Position numbers and translations under genes: made by a program. Below are positions 53,944 to 63,056 of a stretch of 64,000 nucleotides of DNA, in pieces. The notes beneath the pieces are model-generated. The model saw only the letters and a list, made by a program, of their open reading frames with translations. It searched no databases and was not told where the DNA came from. The stretch is from an uncultured Croceicoccus sp. (GTDB taxonomy: Bacteria > Pseudomonadota > Alphaproteobacteria > Sphingomonadales > Sphingomonadaceae): positions 62,001 to 126,000 of the forward strand of contig NZ_CANMCP010000002.1 of assembly GCF_947496385.1 (NCBI RefSeq), given 5' to 3'. Each line of letters opens with the position of its first letter. The first letter of the stretch is position 1.

Positions 53944-55884
53944 ATGATGAAGCCTCATCTGCTCAGATTTGCTGACTGGCTGAAGATTTCTTCGGTACCG
54001 GACAAGCTTGCGATCGCGCAGCACGACGAGTTGCAGCGTCAGATCCCGATGCTTTATGCGGTGTTGAGCGTCAACGCCGTCGCGGTGGCGGCGACCCATT
54101 TCTACGTCGCCCCGCTTTACATGACCTTGTGGATCCCGCTCCTCCTCGTCACGATGAGCACGTTGCGCGCCATCGCGTGGCGGTATCGGCCGCGGATGGA
54201 TGTGAATGCGGCCGGGGCCATCCGTATGTTGCGCCGCACGACCATGCTCGCCGCCTTCATCGCCTTTGCCTATGTAAGCTGGTCACTCGCCCTGTACGGC
54301 TTTGCCCGGGACGAGCAGCGCGCCCATGTCGCGCTTTTCATTGCGACGACGGTGATCGGATGCATCGCGTGCCTCACCTATCTGCCGCAGGCCGCCTTGC
54401 TCGTCACCGTCATCGTGATGGTGCCCTATCTTTCGTATCAGCTGTCGATGGGCGGGCCGATCTACACCGCGATCGCGTTCAACATCCTGCTCGTGCTCAT
54501 CATGTTGATCCGGGTGCTGCTCAACAATTTCCATGGCTTTCAAAAGCTGGTCGAGGCCCGCATCGAGGGCGAGCGTCTGCACGAGGAGGTTACCCATCTT
54601 GCCAATACCGACACGCTGACCGGGCTGCCCAACCGGCGCTATTTCTTTTCCAAGAGCACCGCCATGATGGAGCGATGCGCGCGAGACGGGACGGCGCTCG
54701 TTTTCGGCACCATCGACCTCGACCGGTTCAAGGCGGCGAACGACACGTTCGGCCATGCGCTCTGCGACACGCTGCTGGCCGAGGTGGCCGAACGGCTGCG
54801 CGATGCGCTTGGAAAGGAGGCGATGATCGCGCGGCTGGGCGGGGACGAATTCGCCTTTGTGATGGAGACCGACCTGCGCCGCGCAGAGCAGCTGGCGCAG
54901 ACGGCATGCCGCAAGATCGCGCAGCCATTTCACCTGGGCGACACGAAAATCACCATCGGCGCAAGCTGCGGCCTCGCGATGCGCAGCGACGAACACACGA
55001 ACATCGTCTCGCTCTACGATCAGGCCGACTACGCGCTCTACTACGCCAAGAATCACCAGCGCGGTTCGTCCATCACCTATTCCGCCGAGTTGGATCAGAC
55101 GATGCGCCACCAACGCCGGCTGGAAACCGCCCTGCAAAACGCCGATTACGAGGCGGAATTCGATATCAACCTGCAACCGATCGTGCGGCTGTCCGACTTT
55201 CACATCATGGGGGGCGAAACGCTCGCACGCTGGAACAGCCCCACGCTCGGACCTGTGGCGCCCGCCGTGTTCATTCCGGTGGCCGAACGGTTGGGGCTCA
55301 TCAACCGGCTAAGCCTCGTTCTGCTCGGAAAAATGCTGCGTACGCTTGGCCAGATGCCGCAAAGCGTCGTCCTGGGGTTCAACCTGTCGGCATACGATCT
55401 GGCGAGCGAAGAGACGGTCGCCGCCATCGCCGACTGCATCCGGGACAGCGGTGTCGATGCCTCGCGCCTCGTGCTGGAGCTTACGGAAACGGCGATGCTG
55501 CGCGATCTGGAGCTGGCACATCGGGCGATGGAGGAGTTTCACGCGCTGGGCGCACGGATCGCGCTCGACGATTTCGGGACCGGGCAATCGAGCCTGAGCT
55601 ATCTGCACAAGCTGCCCATCGACGTCGTGAAGCTCGACCGGTCCTTCATCGTGGAGAGCCGGATGACGCGGAGCCGCGACCTGCTTCAGGCGGTTATAAC
55701 GCTGTGCCGCACCATGGGGCTGCCCTGCGTGGCCGAAGGGGTGGAGGAGACGGAGCAGCTCGACATGCTCCGCGCGATGGGCTGCGAAAATATTCAGGGC
55801 AACCTATTCAGCGCGCCCCTCACCGTCGCGCAGTTCGAGGATCTGGTGAAGGAAGCACCGGGCCGTTCCGTCTCGGTCGCCTGA
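53944..55884 (+). CDS. Membrane GGDEF-EAL cyclic-di-GMP enzyme
   Basis: 646 aa. Five or six hydrophobic segments in residues 30-200 (MASE-like), then GGDEF with LTGLPNRRYFF and the intact RLGGDEF site. The EAL domain has GGETLARW (Thr in place of Ala, tolerated in the family), NLSAYDL, LELTETAML, ALDDFGTGQSS, VVKLDRSFI and AEGVEE. Both active sites look competent, so it could make or degrade c-di-GMP depending on signal. No RxxD inhibitory site is visible at the usual position. The 105 bases upstream contain the tandem GCCTAAGG repeat but no clear operator. Confidence 0.9.
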   Translation: MMKPHLLRFADWLKISSVPDKLAIAQHDELQRQIPMLYAVLSVNAVAVAATHFYVAPLYMTLWIPLLLVTMSTLRAIAWRYRPRMDVNAAGAIRMLRRTTMLAAFIAFAYVSWSLALYGFARDEQRAHVALFIATTVIGCIACLTYLPQAALLVTVIVMVPYLSYQLSMGGPIYTAIAFNILLVLIMLIRVLLNNFHGFQKLVEARIEGERLHEEVTHLANTDTLTGLPNRRYFFSKSTAMMERCARDGTALVFGTIDLDRFKAANDTFGHALCDTLLAEVAERLRDALGKEAMIARLGGDEFAFVMETDLRRAEQLAQTACRKIAQPFHLGDTKITIGASCGLAMRSDEHTNIVSLYDQADYALYYAKNHQRGSSITYSAELDQTMRHQRRLETALQNADYEAEFDINLQPIVRLSDFHIMGGETLARWNSPTLGPVAPAVFIPVAERLGLINRLSLVLLGKMLRTLGQMPQSVVLGFNLSAYDLASEETVAAIADCIRDSGVDASRLVLELTETAMLRDLELAHRAMEEFHALGARIALDDFGTGQSSLSYLHKLPIDVVKLDRSFIVESRMTRSRDLLQAVITLCRTMGLPCVAEGVEETEQLDMLRAMGCENIQGNLFSAPLTVAQFEDLVKEAPGRSVSVA

Positions 55885-55916
55885 ACCTCGCCGGGTTATC
55901 CTGACCCGCCCCGGCT

Positions 55917-57977
55917 TTATCCGCCGCGGAGCAATTGCACCCCGTAATCCCGCTCGAACAGATAGAGCAGCGTGCGTGCCGCATCGCCGCGTGCGCCCGT
56001 CAATCCGCCATCGCGTTCGATCAAAAGACGCGCATCGTCATGCGCCGGCTCAAGAAGATCGCCGATCTGTTCGGGCGTCGCCACGGCAAAGGCATGTTCG
56101 CCCGATTGGCGCGTGCCCAGCAGTTCGCCGCCTCCGCGCAAACGCAAATCCTCCTCTGCCAGCCGGAACCCGTCCTGCGTCTCCCGCATGAGCGCGAGCC
56201 GGTCGCGCGCCGTCTCGCTCAACGCCTGCCCGCGCAGCAGCAGGCACACCGATTCTGCCGCCCCGCGCCCGACCCGCCCACGCAGCTGGTGCAGCTGGGC
56301 AAGACCGAAACGCTCCGCCTGCTCGATAATCATGAGCGAGGCATTGGGCACGTTGACCCCCACCTCGATCACCGTCGTCGCGACGAGCACCTGCATCTCG
56401 CCGCTCGCGAAACGCTGCATGTTGGCGTCCTTCACATCGCCGGGCAATTGTCCGTGCACCAACGTCACCCGGTCGCCCAGCACGTCGCGCAACGCATCGA
56501 AACGCTCTTCTGCCGCGGCGAGATCGGCGCGTTCGTTTTCATGCACCATCGGACAGACCCAGTACGCCTGCCCCCCGCCCTCGACATGGCGGCGCAGGCC
56601 GGCGACGACATCGTCCATCCGCTCCACCGCGACGACGCGCGTGTCGATCGGCTTGCGCCCCGGCGGCAACTCGTCGAGTTTCGACACCTCCATCTCGCCA
56701 TATTGCGCGAGCGTCAGCGTGCGCGGAATGGGCGTCGCCGTCATGGCGAGGCAGTGGGCCGTCCCCTTCGCCTTCTGCGTGAGCAGGAGCCGTTGCCCCA
56801 CGCCAAACCGATGCTGCTCATCGATGACGACGAGCGCGAGATTGCGATAATTGACCGCATCCTGAAATATGGCATGGGTGCCGACGATGATGTCGATCGT
56901 GCCGTCCATCAATCCCATCAACGTCGCCTGACGCGCGCGCCCCTTGTCCCGGCCGGTCAGGATCGCGATCTCGACCCCGGTGCCGCGCGCCATTTCGGTG
57001 AGCGTCTCGTAATGCTGCCGCGCGAGGATTTCGGTCGGGGCGAGCATCGCGGCCTGCGCGCCGGCCTCCACCGCGATCAGCATGGCGGTAAGCGCGACGA
57101 CCGTCTTGCCCGATCCGACGTCCCCCTGAAGCAGGCGCAGCATGGGATATTCCTGCGCCATGTCGCCCTCGATCTCGCGAATCGACCGCTGCTGCGCCCC
57201 GGTCAGCGAGAAAGGAAGCTTCAACCGGTCGCGCAGATGCCCGTCCCCCTGCAAGGACGGCCCGCGCCGCCGGCGATTGTCGGCCTTCACCAGCATCAGC
57301 GCCAACGCGCTCGCAAACAATTCGTCATAGGCGAGCCGGTCGCGCGCCTCCCGATGCCCGCCGCGATGGGCGAGCACGAGCGCATCGCGCCAATCGGGCC
57401 AGCCGCGCTTTTCCTTCAACCCCGCATCGACCCATTCGGGCAGTTCGGGCACCAGCCCCAGCGCCTGCTCCACCATCGCGGCAAGCCGGTTCTGCGTCAG
57501 CCCGTCGGCCAGCGGATAGACCGGCTCGCACGCCGCCCCCATCACTGCCGCGCCGTCGGGCGAAACGTGATCGGGATGGACGATCTGCAACATGTCGCCA
57601 TATTGCTCGAGCTTGCCCGCCACCCATCGCGCCTCGCCGGTGGGCAGCAGTTTCCGCGCCGAATAGGACGCGCGCCCGAAATAGGTGAGCGCGACCATAT
57701 TGCCGGCCGCATCGCGCGCCTGCACGCGGAACGGGCCGCGCCCGGTGCTGCTCCCGCGATGATCGGTGACGGTCAGGTGGATGATGATATGTTCGCCCAC
57801 CTGCGCCTCGTCCAAATCGGCGACCTGCCGCCGTTCGACGAAACGGTCGGGCAGGTGATAGATGAAATCCTTCACCCGCCGCAGCCCCAGGCGGTTCAAC
57901 GGTTTTTCCAGTTTCGGCCCCACGCCTTTCAACGTGTCGGCACTGGCGAACAGGGGATTGAGCCTTTCGGGACGCAT
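55917..57977 (-). CDS. recG: ATP-dependent DNA helicase RecG
   Basis: 686 aa from the ATG at 57977. It remodels stalled forks and branched DNA. N-terminal wedge/OB region (TLKGVGPKLEKPLNRLGLRRVKDFIYHLPDRF), then the helicase with Walker A GDVGSGKT, the DEQH box VIDEQHRFGV, TATPIPRTL, and motif VI LHQLRGRVGRG. The C-terminal RLRGGGELLGTRQSG is the TRG motif region. An extra 12 codons upstream are possible but add nothing conserved. Confidence 0.96.
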   Translation of the reverse strand: MRPERLNPLFASADTLKGVGPKLEKPLNRLGLRRVKDFIYHLPDRFVERRQVADLDEAQVGEHIIIHLTVTDHRGSSTGRGPFRVQARDAAGNMVALTYFGRASYSARKLLPTGEARWVAGKLEQYGDMLQIVHPDHVSPDGAAVMGAACEPVYPLADGLTQNRLAAMVEQALGLVPELPEWVDAGLKEKRGWPDWRDALVLAHRGGHREARDRLAYDELFASALALMLVKADNRRRRGPSLQGDGHLRDRLKLPFSLTGAQQRSIREIEGDMAQEYPMLRLLQGDVGSGKTVVALTAMLIAVEAGAQAAMLAPTEILARQHYETLTEMARGTGVEIAILTGRDKGRARQATLMGLMDGTIDIIVGTHAIFQDAVNYRNLALVVIDEQHRFGVGQRLLLTQKAKGTAHCLAMTATPIPRTLTLAQYGEMEVSKLDELPPGRKPIDTRVVAVERMDDVVAGLRRHVEGGGQAYWVCPMVHENERADLAAAEERFDALRDVLGDRVTLVHGQLPGDVKDANMQRFASGEMQVLVATTVIEVGVNVPNASLMIIEQAERFGLAQLHQLRGRVGRGAAESVCLLLRGQALSETARDRLALMRETQDGFRLAEEDLRLRGGGELLGTRQSGEHAFAVATPEQIGDLLEPAHDDARLLIERDGGLTGARGDAARTLLYLFERDYGVQLLRGG

Positions 57978-58042
57978 GGCGGCGGCTATAGCGGTGTTTT
58001 TCGCCGCTTGCACCGCGCAAGCGCGCTCGCTACCCGGTTTTC

Positions 58043-58327
58043 ATGGCCGATCCTGTTCCCTTTCACGAACCCGCCCGCTTCGCCCGCGCGAAATTCCGTG
58101 CCTGGCACCGCGGCACGCGGGAGGCCGATTTCATGATCGGCGGTTTTTTCGACAAATATTCCAACACGTGGGACGAAGGCGAACTGAAATGGTTCGAAAC
58201 CCTGCTGGACGAGGATGACGTCGACATCATGGCATGGGCGCTGGGCGTACAACCCGCCCCGCCGCTTTACGAAGGGCCGATGATGGACGCGATGCGCCGG
58301 CTCGATTACGTGCACGTCCACCGATAA
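58043..58327 (+). CDS. sdhE: Succinate dehydrogenase flavinylation factor SdhE
   Basis: 94 aa. The motif RGTREADFMIGGFFDKY includes the conserved RGxxE that is needed to promote FAD attachment to SdhA, and WFETLLDEDDVDIMAWALG is the second half of the fold. Divergent from recG (65 bases between starts) and followed by mfd after 44 bases. Confidence 0.93.
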   Translation: MADPVPFHEPARFARAKFRAWHRGTREADFMIGGFFDKYSNTWDEGELKWFETLLDEDDVDIMAWALGVQPAPPLYEGPMMDAMRRLDYVHVHR

Positions 58328-58371
58328 CCCCCGCGGGAACCGCCCCGCCCCCCGTTCGTCCCGAAGGACAC

Positions 58372-61300
58372 ATGGCCGAAATTTCCGATATCACCACCGC
58401 CCGGCGCCCGTTGGTGCTGTCCTCCCTCGCGCGCGGCGCGTTGCCGATGGTCATGGCCGATCTGGCGCGCGGGGCGAAGGGCCGCGCCGTGTTCATCGCC
58501 CCCGACGAACAGGCGATGGCCGCCGTCGCCGACGCGGCCCCGTTCTTCGCTCCCGAATTGCAGGTCATCGAATTCCCGGCATGGGACTGCCTCCCCTATG
58601 ACCGGTCGAGCCCGGCGCTCTCGGTCAGCGCGCGCCGCCTCTCCGCGCTTCAGGCGTTGCAGAGGAAACGCAACGGGCCGCAATTGCTCGTCACCACGGT
58701 CAATGCGGTGTTGCAGCGCGTCCTGACGCCGTTCCGCATCCGGGAGGCCACGCGCCTGCTCGAACCGGGCATGTCGGTCGGGCATGAAAGCCTGATCGCG
58801 CTGTTGCAGCGGCAGGGTTACAGCCGCGCCGACACCGCCATCGACGCAGGCGAATTCGCGGTGCGCGGCTCGATCTTCGACATCGTGCCGTCAGGCCTTG
58901 GCGAAAAGGACAAGCGGCTCGGCCTCCGGCTCGATTTCTTCGGCGACGAGCTGGAGACATTGCGCCTCTACGATCCGGGCGATCAGCGCAGCACGGGTTC
59001 GGTGAAAAGCCACCTCCTGCTCCCCGCGAGCGAGGCCTTGCTCGACGACGATACGATCAAGCGGTTTCGCGGGCGTTATCGCGAAATGTTCGGCGCCGCC
59101 GCCACGTCCGACCCGCTGTATCAGGCGGTGAGCGAAGGCCGGCGACAGGCCGGGATGGAGCACTGGCTGCCCCTGTTCGAGGAAAAGCTGGCGACGCTGT
59201 TCGACCATCTGGATCCGGACGACCTTGCGGTGGTGGATGGCGGGGCGATCCGGTCGGGCGAAACGCGGCTGGAGGAGATCGCCGATTATTTCCGCGCCCG
59301 CCGCGAAAGCGCCGCGCAGGCACCCGGAAGCTATCGTCCGCTGGCGCCCGAATCGCTCTATCTGTCGGAGGCGGAATGGAGCGCGCGCATGGCGGAGCGG
59401 CCCATTCACCGCACCTCGATCTTCGCCGAGCCGGAAAGCGACGGCGTGGTCGATTTCGGCCTTCATTCCGCGCGTGATTTCGCCCCCGAACGCAGCCGCG
59501 GCGAAAACGTCTACGAAGCGGCGGCCGCTCACCTTGGAAAAGTGGCGAAGGGGGGGCGCAAACCCATCCTCGCCACCTATTCCGAAGGATCGCGTGCCCG
59601 CATCGTCAGCCAGCTTGGCGAGGCGGGCAAGAGTGCGCCGGCCATCGCCGACGGGTGGCAGGATGCGCTCGGCATCGCGGCGAAGGGCAAGGCGGTCGCC
59701 GTCGTGCTCCCGCTGGAATCCGGGTTTGCCAACGACGACCTCGACGTCCTGACCGAGCGCGATCTTCTGGGCGATCGGCTGGTCCGCCGGAAAAAGCGCA
59801 AGAAGGACGCCGACGCCTTCATGGCGGAGCTGGCCGCGCTCACCCCCGGCGATCTCGTCGTGCACATGGATCACGGGATCGGGCGCTATCTCGGTCTCGA
59901 CCCGATCACCGTGGGCAAGAGCAAGCACGATTGCGTCACGCTCGAATATCACGGCGGGGACAAGCTTTATATTCCCGTCGAAAATCTCGACGTCTTGTCC
60001 CGTTACGGCAGCGAATCCGAAGGGGTCACGCTCGACAGGCTGGGCGGCGAGGCGTGGCAGAAGCGCAAGAGCCGGCTTAAGGAGCGCATCCGCGAAATCG
60101 CGCATGATTTGCTGCGCACGGCGGCGAAACGCGCGCTTCAAAAAGCGCCCGTCATCGAACCGGACGAGCAGAGTTACGCCCCCTTCGTCGATCGCTTCCC
60201 CTGGAACGAGACGGACGATCAGGAACGCGCCATCGGCGACGTGCTCGGCGATCTGGCCGATGGGCGGGCGATGGACCGGCTGGTGTGCGGCGATGTCGGT
60301 TTCGGCAAGACCGAGGTCGCCCTTCGCGCCGCCTTCGTCGCGGCGATGAGCGGGCGTCAGGTCGTGATGATCGCACCCACGACCCTGCTCGCCCGGCAAC
60401 ATTACAGCAATTTCGTCGAACGGTTCGGCGGCTTCCCGCTCAATATCGGGCGGCTGTCCCGGCTCGTGCCCGCAAAGGAAGCGACCGCCACGCGCGCGGG
60501 CCTCGCCGATGGCACCATCGACATCGTCGTCGGCACCCACGCGATCCTGTCCAAATCGGTCGAGTTCAAGCGGCTCGGCCTCGTCATCGTGGATGAGGAG
60601 CAGCGGTTCGGCGTCACCCACAAGGAAAAGCTGAAAGCGCTGCGCTCCAATGTCCACGTCCTCACCCTGACCGCGACGCCGATCCCGCGCACCTTGCAGA
60701 TGGCGATGTCGGGCCTGCGCGAATTGTCGGTGATACAGACCCCGCCAGTCGACCGGCTCGCCGTGCGGACCTATGTCATGGAATGGGACGACATGGTCAT
60801 GCGGGAGGCTTTGCTGCGCGAGCATCATCGCGGCGGGCAGAGTTTCATCGTCGTGCCGCGCATCTCCGACATGCCGGAAATCGAGGATTGGCTGCGCGAA
60901 TATGTGCCGGAGGTGAAGGCCGTGTTCGCCCACGGGCAGATGGGCGCGAACGAGGTGGAAGAGCGGATGAGCGCCTTCTACGAAAAGAAATATGACGTGC
61001 TGCTTTCGACCACCATCGTGGAAAGCGGCCTCGACATTCCGTCGGCCAATACGATCATCATCCACCGTGCCGACCGGTTCGGCCTCGCGCAATTGTATCA
61101 GCTGCGCGGGCGGGTGGGCCGCTCGAAACTGCGGGCCTATGCCTATCTCACGCACACGCGCGGCGAACAATTGTCCGAGGTCGCGGAAAAGCGGCTCAAG
61201 GTGCTGGGCGATCTCGATTCGCTGGGCGCGGGGTTTCAGCTGGCGAGCCACGATCTCGACCATCGCGGCGCGGGCAATCTGCTCGGCGACGAACAATCGG

Positions 61301-61878
61301 GGCAGATCCGCGAGGTTGGCTTCGAACTGTACCAATCCATGCTGGAGGACGCGATTCTGGCCGCAAAGGCGGGCGACGCCGGGCTGGAGGAAGACCGCAG
61401 CGGATTGTCGCCGCAGATTACCGTCGATGCGCCGATCATGATTCCGGAGGATTACGTCCCCGACCTCGCCGTGCGCATGGCGCTCTATCGCCGGTTGAAC
61501 GATGCCGCCGACAGCGAGGCGATCGAGGCGCTCGCCGCAGAGATGATCGACCGGTTCGGCCCCCTCCCCTCCGCGACCGAAAACCTGGTCCGCCTGATCG
61601 AGATCAAGGCGCTCGCGGTGGAGGCCTGCATCGCGAAGATCGATGTCGGCGCACGCGGCACTCTGGTCAGTTTCCACAACGACAGCTTTCCCGAACCGGC
61701 CGGGCTCATCGCCTATGTCGAGCGGTTGAAGGGCACGGCGAAACTGCGGCCCGACATGAAGCTGGTCATCAATCGCGCGTGGGGCGATCCGAAGGCGCGG
61801 CTTCACGGCCTGCACCAGCTGACCAAGGGGCTTGCGGGCGTCGTGCGGCGCGCGGCAAGGGCGAAATCATCGGCGTGA
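58372..61878 (+). CDS. mfd: Transcription-repair coupling factor Mfd
   Basis: 1168 aa, normal length. UvrB-homology region at the N-terminus (AWDCLPYDRSSP), the CarD-like RNA-polymerase-interacting domain (LTPGDLVVHMDHGIGRYLGL), then a RecG-like translocase with Walker A GDVGFGKTEVALRAA, VDEEQRFGV, TATPIPRTL and QLRGRVGRS, and a C-terminal TRCF domain. It dislodges stalled RNA polymerase and recruits UvrA. AAGGA stands 5 bases before the ATG at 58372, so in-frame codons from 58234 overlapping sdhE are rejected. Confidence 0.97.
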   Translation: MAEISDITTARRPLVLSSLARGALPMVMADLARGAKGRAVFIAPDEQAMAAVADAAPFFAPELQVIEFPAWDCLPYDRSSPALSVSARRLSALQALQRKRNGPQLLVTTVNAVLQRVLTPFRIREATRLLEPGMSVGHESLIALLQRQGYSRADTAIDAGEFAVRGSIFDIVPSGLGEKDKRLGLRLDFFGDELETLRLYDPGDQRSTGSVKSHLLLPASEALLDDDTIKRFRGRYREMFGAAATSDPLYQAVSEGRRQAGMEHWLPLFEEKLATLFDHLDPDDLAVVDGGAIRSGETRLEEIADYFRARRESAAQAPGSYRPLAPESLYLSEAEWSARMAERPIHRTSIFAEPESDGVVDFGLHSARDFAPERSRGENVYEAAAAHLGKVAKGGRKPILATYSEGSRARIVSQLGEAGKSAPAIADGWQDALGIAAKGKAVAVVLPLESGFANDDLDVLTERDLLGDRLVRRKKRKKDADAFMAELAALTPGDLVVHMDHGIGRYLGLDPITVGKSKHDCVTLEYHGGDKLYIPVENLDVLSRYGSESEGVTLDRLGGEAWQKRKSRLKERIREIAHDLLRTAAKRALQKAPVIEPDEQSYAPFVDRFPWNETDDQERAIGDVLGDLADGRAMDRLVCGDVGFGKTEVALRAAFVAAMSGRQVVMIAPTTLLARQHYSNFVERFGGFPLNIGRLSRLVPAKEATATRAGLADGTIDIVVGTHAILSKSVEFKRLGLVIVDEEQRFGVTHKEKLKALRSNVHVLTLTATPIPRTLQMAMSGLRELSVIQTPPVDRLAVRTYVMEWDDMVMREALLREHHRGGQSFIVVPRISDMPEIEDWLREYVPEVKAVFAHGQMGANEVEERMSAFYEKKYDVLLSTTIVESGLDIPSANTIIIHRADRFGLAQLYQLRGRVGRSKLRAYAYLTHTRGEQLSEVAEKRLKVLGDLDSLGAGFQLASHDLDHRGAGNLLGDEQSGQIREVGFELYQSMLEDAILAAKAGDAGLEEDRSGLSPQITVDAPIMIPEDYVPDLAVRMALYRRLNDAADSEAIEALAAEMIDRFGPLPSATENLVRLIEIKALAVEACIAKIDVGARGTLVSFHNDSFPEPAGLIAYVERLKGTAKLRPDMKLVINRAWGDPKARLHGLHQLTKGLAGVVRRAARAKSSA

Positions 61879-61948
61879 AGACGCGCCCGCGTTGCCAAGC
61901 CCGCCCCCGCCCCATAGGGTCGCGCGCCAAAGGGGAAGGATACGCCGC

Positions 61949-62740
61949 ATGACCGAGCTGAAACCGATTTACGAAAAGCTCAGCCTGTTCGTGTCGCCGA
62001 CCGAGCGTGCGCAGGAGGCCGCGGCCCCGCTGCGCGATGCGCATGACTGGGTTCCGCTGGCCGAGGCGGATGCGATCGTGGTGCTGGGCGGCGACGGTTT
62101 CATGCTGACCGCGCTGCATACCATGCTCGACGCCGGGCGGATCGTGCCCGCCTACGGGCTCAACCTCGGCACGGTCGGCTTTCTCATGAACAGGTACAAG
62201 AGCGCCCGCCCGTTGATGGAGCGGCTCGCCCGCGCAAAGCCGCTCACCGTGTCGCCGCTTTTCATGAAGGCCGTTCGCCAGGACGGGTCGAGCTTCGAGA
62301 ACTGCGCCATCAACGAGGTGTCGTTGCTGCGCGAAACGCGGCAGACGGCCAAGCTGGAGGTGTCGGTCGGCGGGAAGGTACGGATCCCGGAACTCGCATG
62401 CGACGGGGTGCTGGTGGCGACGCCGGCGGGATCGACGGCCTATAATTTTTCCGCGAACGGCCCGATCCTTCCGCTCGCATCGGGGCAGCTCGCCCTCACC
62501 CCGATCAGCGCATTTCGCCCGCGCCGGTGGAAAGGCGCGATCCTGCCCGATCACCTGCCGATCGCGTTCCGCGTGCTGGAGGCGGAAAAACGCCCGGTTT
62601 CCGCCGTCGCCGATCAGAAGGAAGTGCGCAACATCGCCACGATCGAGGTCCGCGTCGCGCATGAACGCGACCTCACCTTGCTGTTCGATCCGGGCCATAG
62701 CCTGGACGAGCGGATCGTGACCGAACAATTCGTGATCTGA
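61949..62740 (+). CDS. nadK: NAD kinase
   Basis: 263 aa. It phosphorylates NAD to NADP. The catalytic GGDG is in AIVVLGGDGFMLTALH, followed by YGLNLGTVGFLMN, the NE-containing ENCAINEVSLLR and the conserved GVLVATPAGSTAYNFSANGPIL. AAGGA precedes the ATG. It is downstream of mfd with 70 bases between. Confidence 0.96.
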   Translation: MTELKPIYEKLSLFVSPTERAQEAAAPLRDAHDWVPLAEADAIVVLGGDGFMLTALHTMLDAGRIVPAYGLNLGTVGFLMNRYKSARPLMERLARAKPLTVSPLFMKAVRQDGSSFENCAINEVSLLRETRQTAKLEVSVGGKVRIPELACDGVLVATPAGSTAYNFSANGPILPLASGQLALTPISAFRPRRWKGAILPDHLPIAFRVLEAEKRPVSAVADQKEVRNIATIEVRVAHERDLTLLFDPGHSLDERIVTEQFVI

Positions 62741-62775
62741 GCGAAGATTTTTGCGATTTTTTTGCCGGAGACGGC

Positions 62776-62803
62776 TTGTCAAAAATCTCAGCGCTGTTAT
62801 ACG
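62776..62803 (+). promoter_or_regulatory. Promoter of the tRNA-Asn gene
   Basis: TTGTCA (62776-62781) and TATACG (62798-62803) are 16 bases apart. The expected transcript start is about 20 bases before the mature tRNA at 62830. Confidence 0.6.
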
Positions 62804-62829
62804 CCCGGTCCTGCCTTGCAAAGGGCTGC

Positions 62830-62904
62830 TCCCCGATAGCTCAGCGGTAGAGTAGGTGACTGTTAATCACTTGGCCGTAGGTTCGAATCCTACTCGGGGA
62901 GCCA
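62830..62904 (+). tRNA. tRNA-Asn (anticodon GTT)
   Basis: 75 bases with a complete cloverleaf: acceptor TCCCCGA pairs with TCGGGGA, then discriminator G and an encoded CCA. The anticodon loop is CTGTTAA with GTT, closed by GGTGA/TCACT. The T-loop is GTTCGAATC. The tyrosine integrase just downstream suggests the 3' half is an attachment site. Confidence 0.97.
62881..62904 (+). other. Probable attachment site at the 3' end of tRNA-Asn
   Basis: The T-arm and acceptor 3' end of the tRNA form the usual target of P4-type integrases. The integrase begins 153 bases downstream in the same direction. The matching direct repeat at the far end of the element would lie outside the window, so the exact core cannot be set. 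Confidence 0.55.
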
Positions 62905-63015
62905 CTATCTCTTTTCATCGACGTGCAATTTGGGGCAGGAACCTTGCGTTTCTGCCGTTTTTGCGCTGTCTGATGGTGCATGGAAGTGCATAAAAGAGCA
63001 GCTAAGCGCGGACAG

Positions 63016-63038
63016 TTTGGGGGCCTTTTTGGGGGCCT
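63016..63038 (+). repeat. Tandem direct repeat upstream of the integrase
   Basis: TTTGGGGGCCT occurs twice, at 63016-63026 and 63028-63038 (12-base period). GTGCAT also repeats nearby, in the GGTGCATGGAAGTGCATAAA stretch. Such repeats could be integrase arm-binding sites. The rest of the 62905-63056 gap shows no gene. Confidence 0.4.
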
Positions 63039-63056
63039 CGTTTTGGCAGCAAAACC

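Noticed and set aside
58891-61815. 974-codon open frame on the minus strand opposite mfd
   Set aside because: Shadow of the GC-rich codon use of mfd. The translation has no family motif and is rich in Arg, His, Asp and Gly, as antisense frames here are.
62741-62829. T-rich stretch after nadK as an intrinsic terminator
   Set aside because: There are T-runs but no convincing GC stem in front of them.
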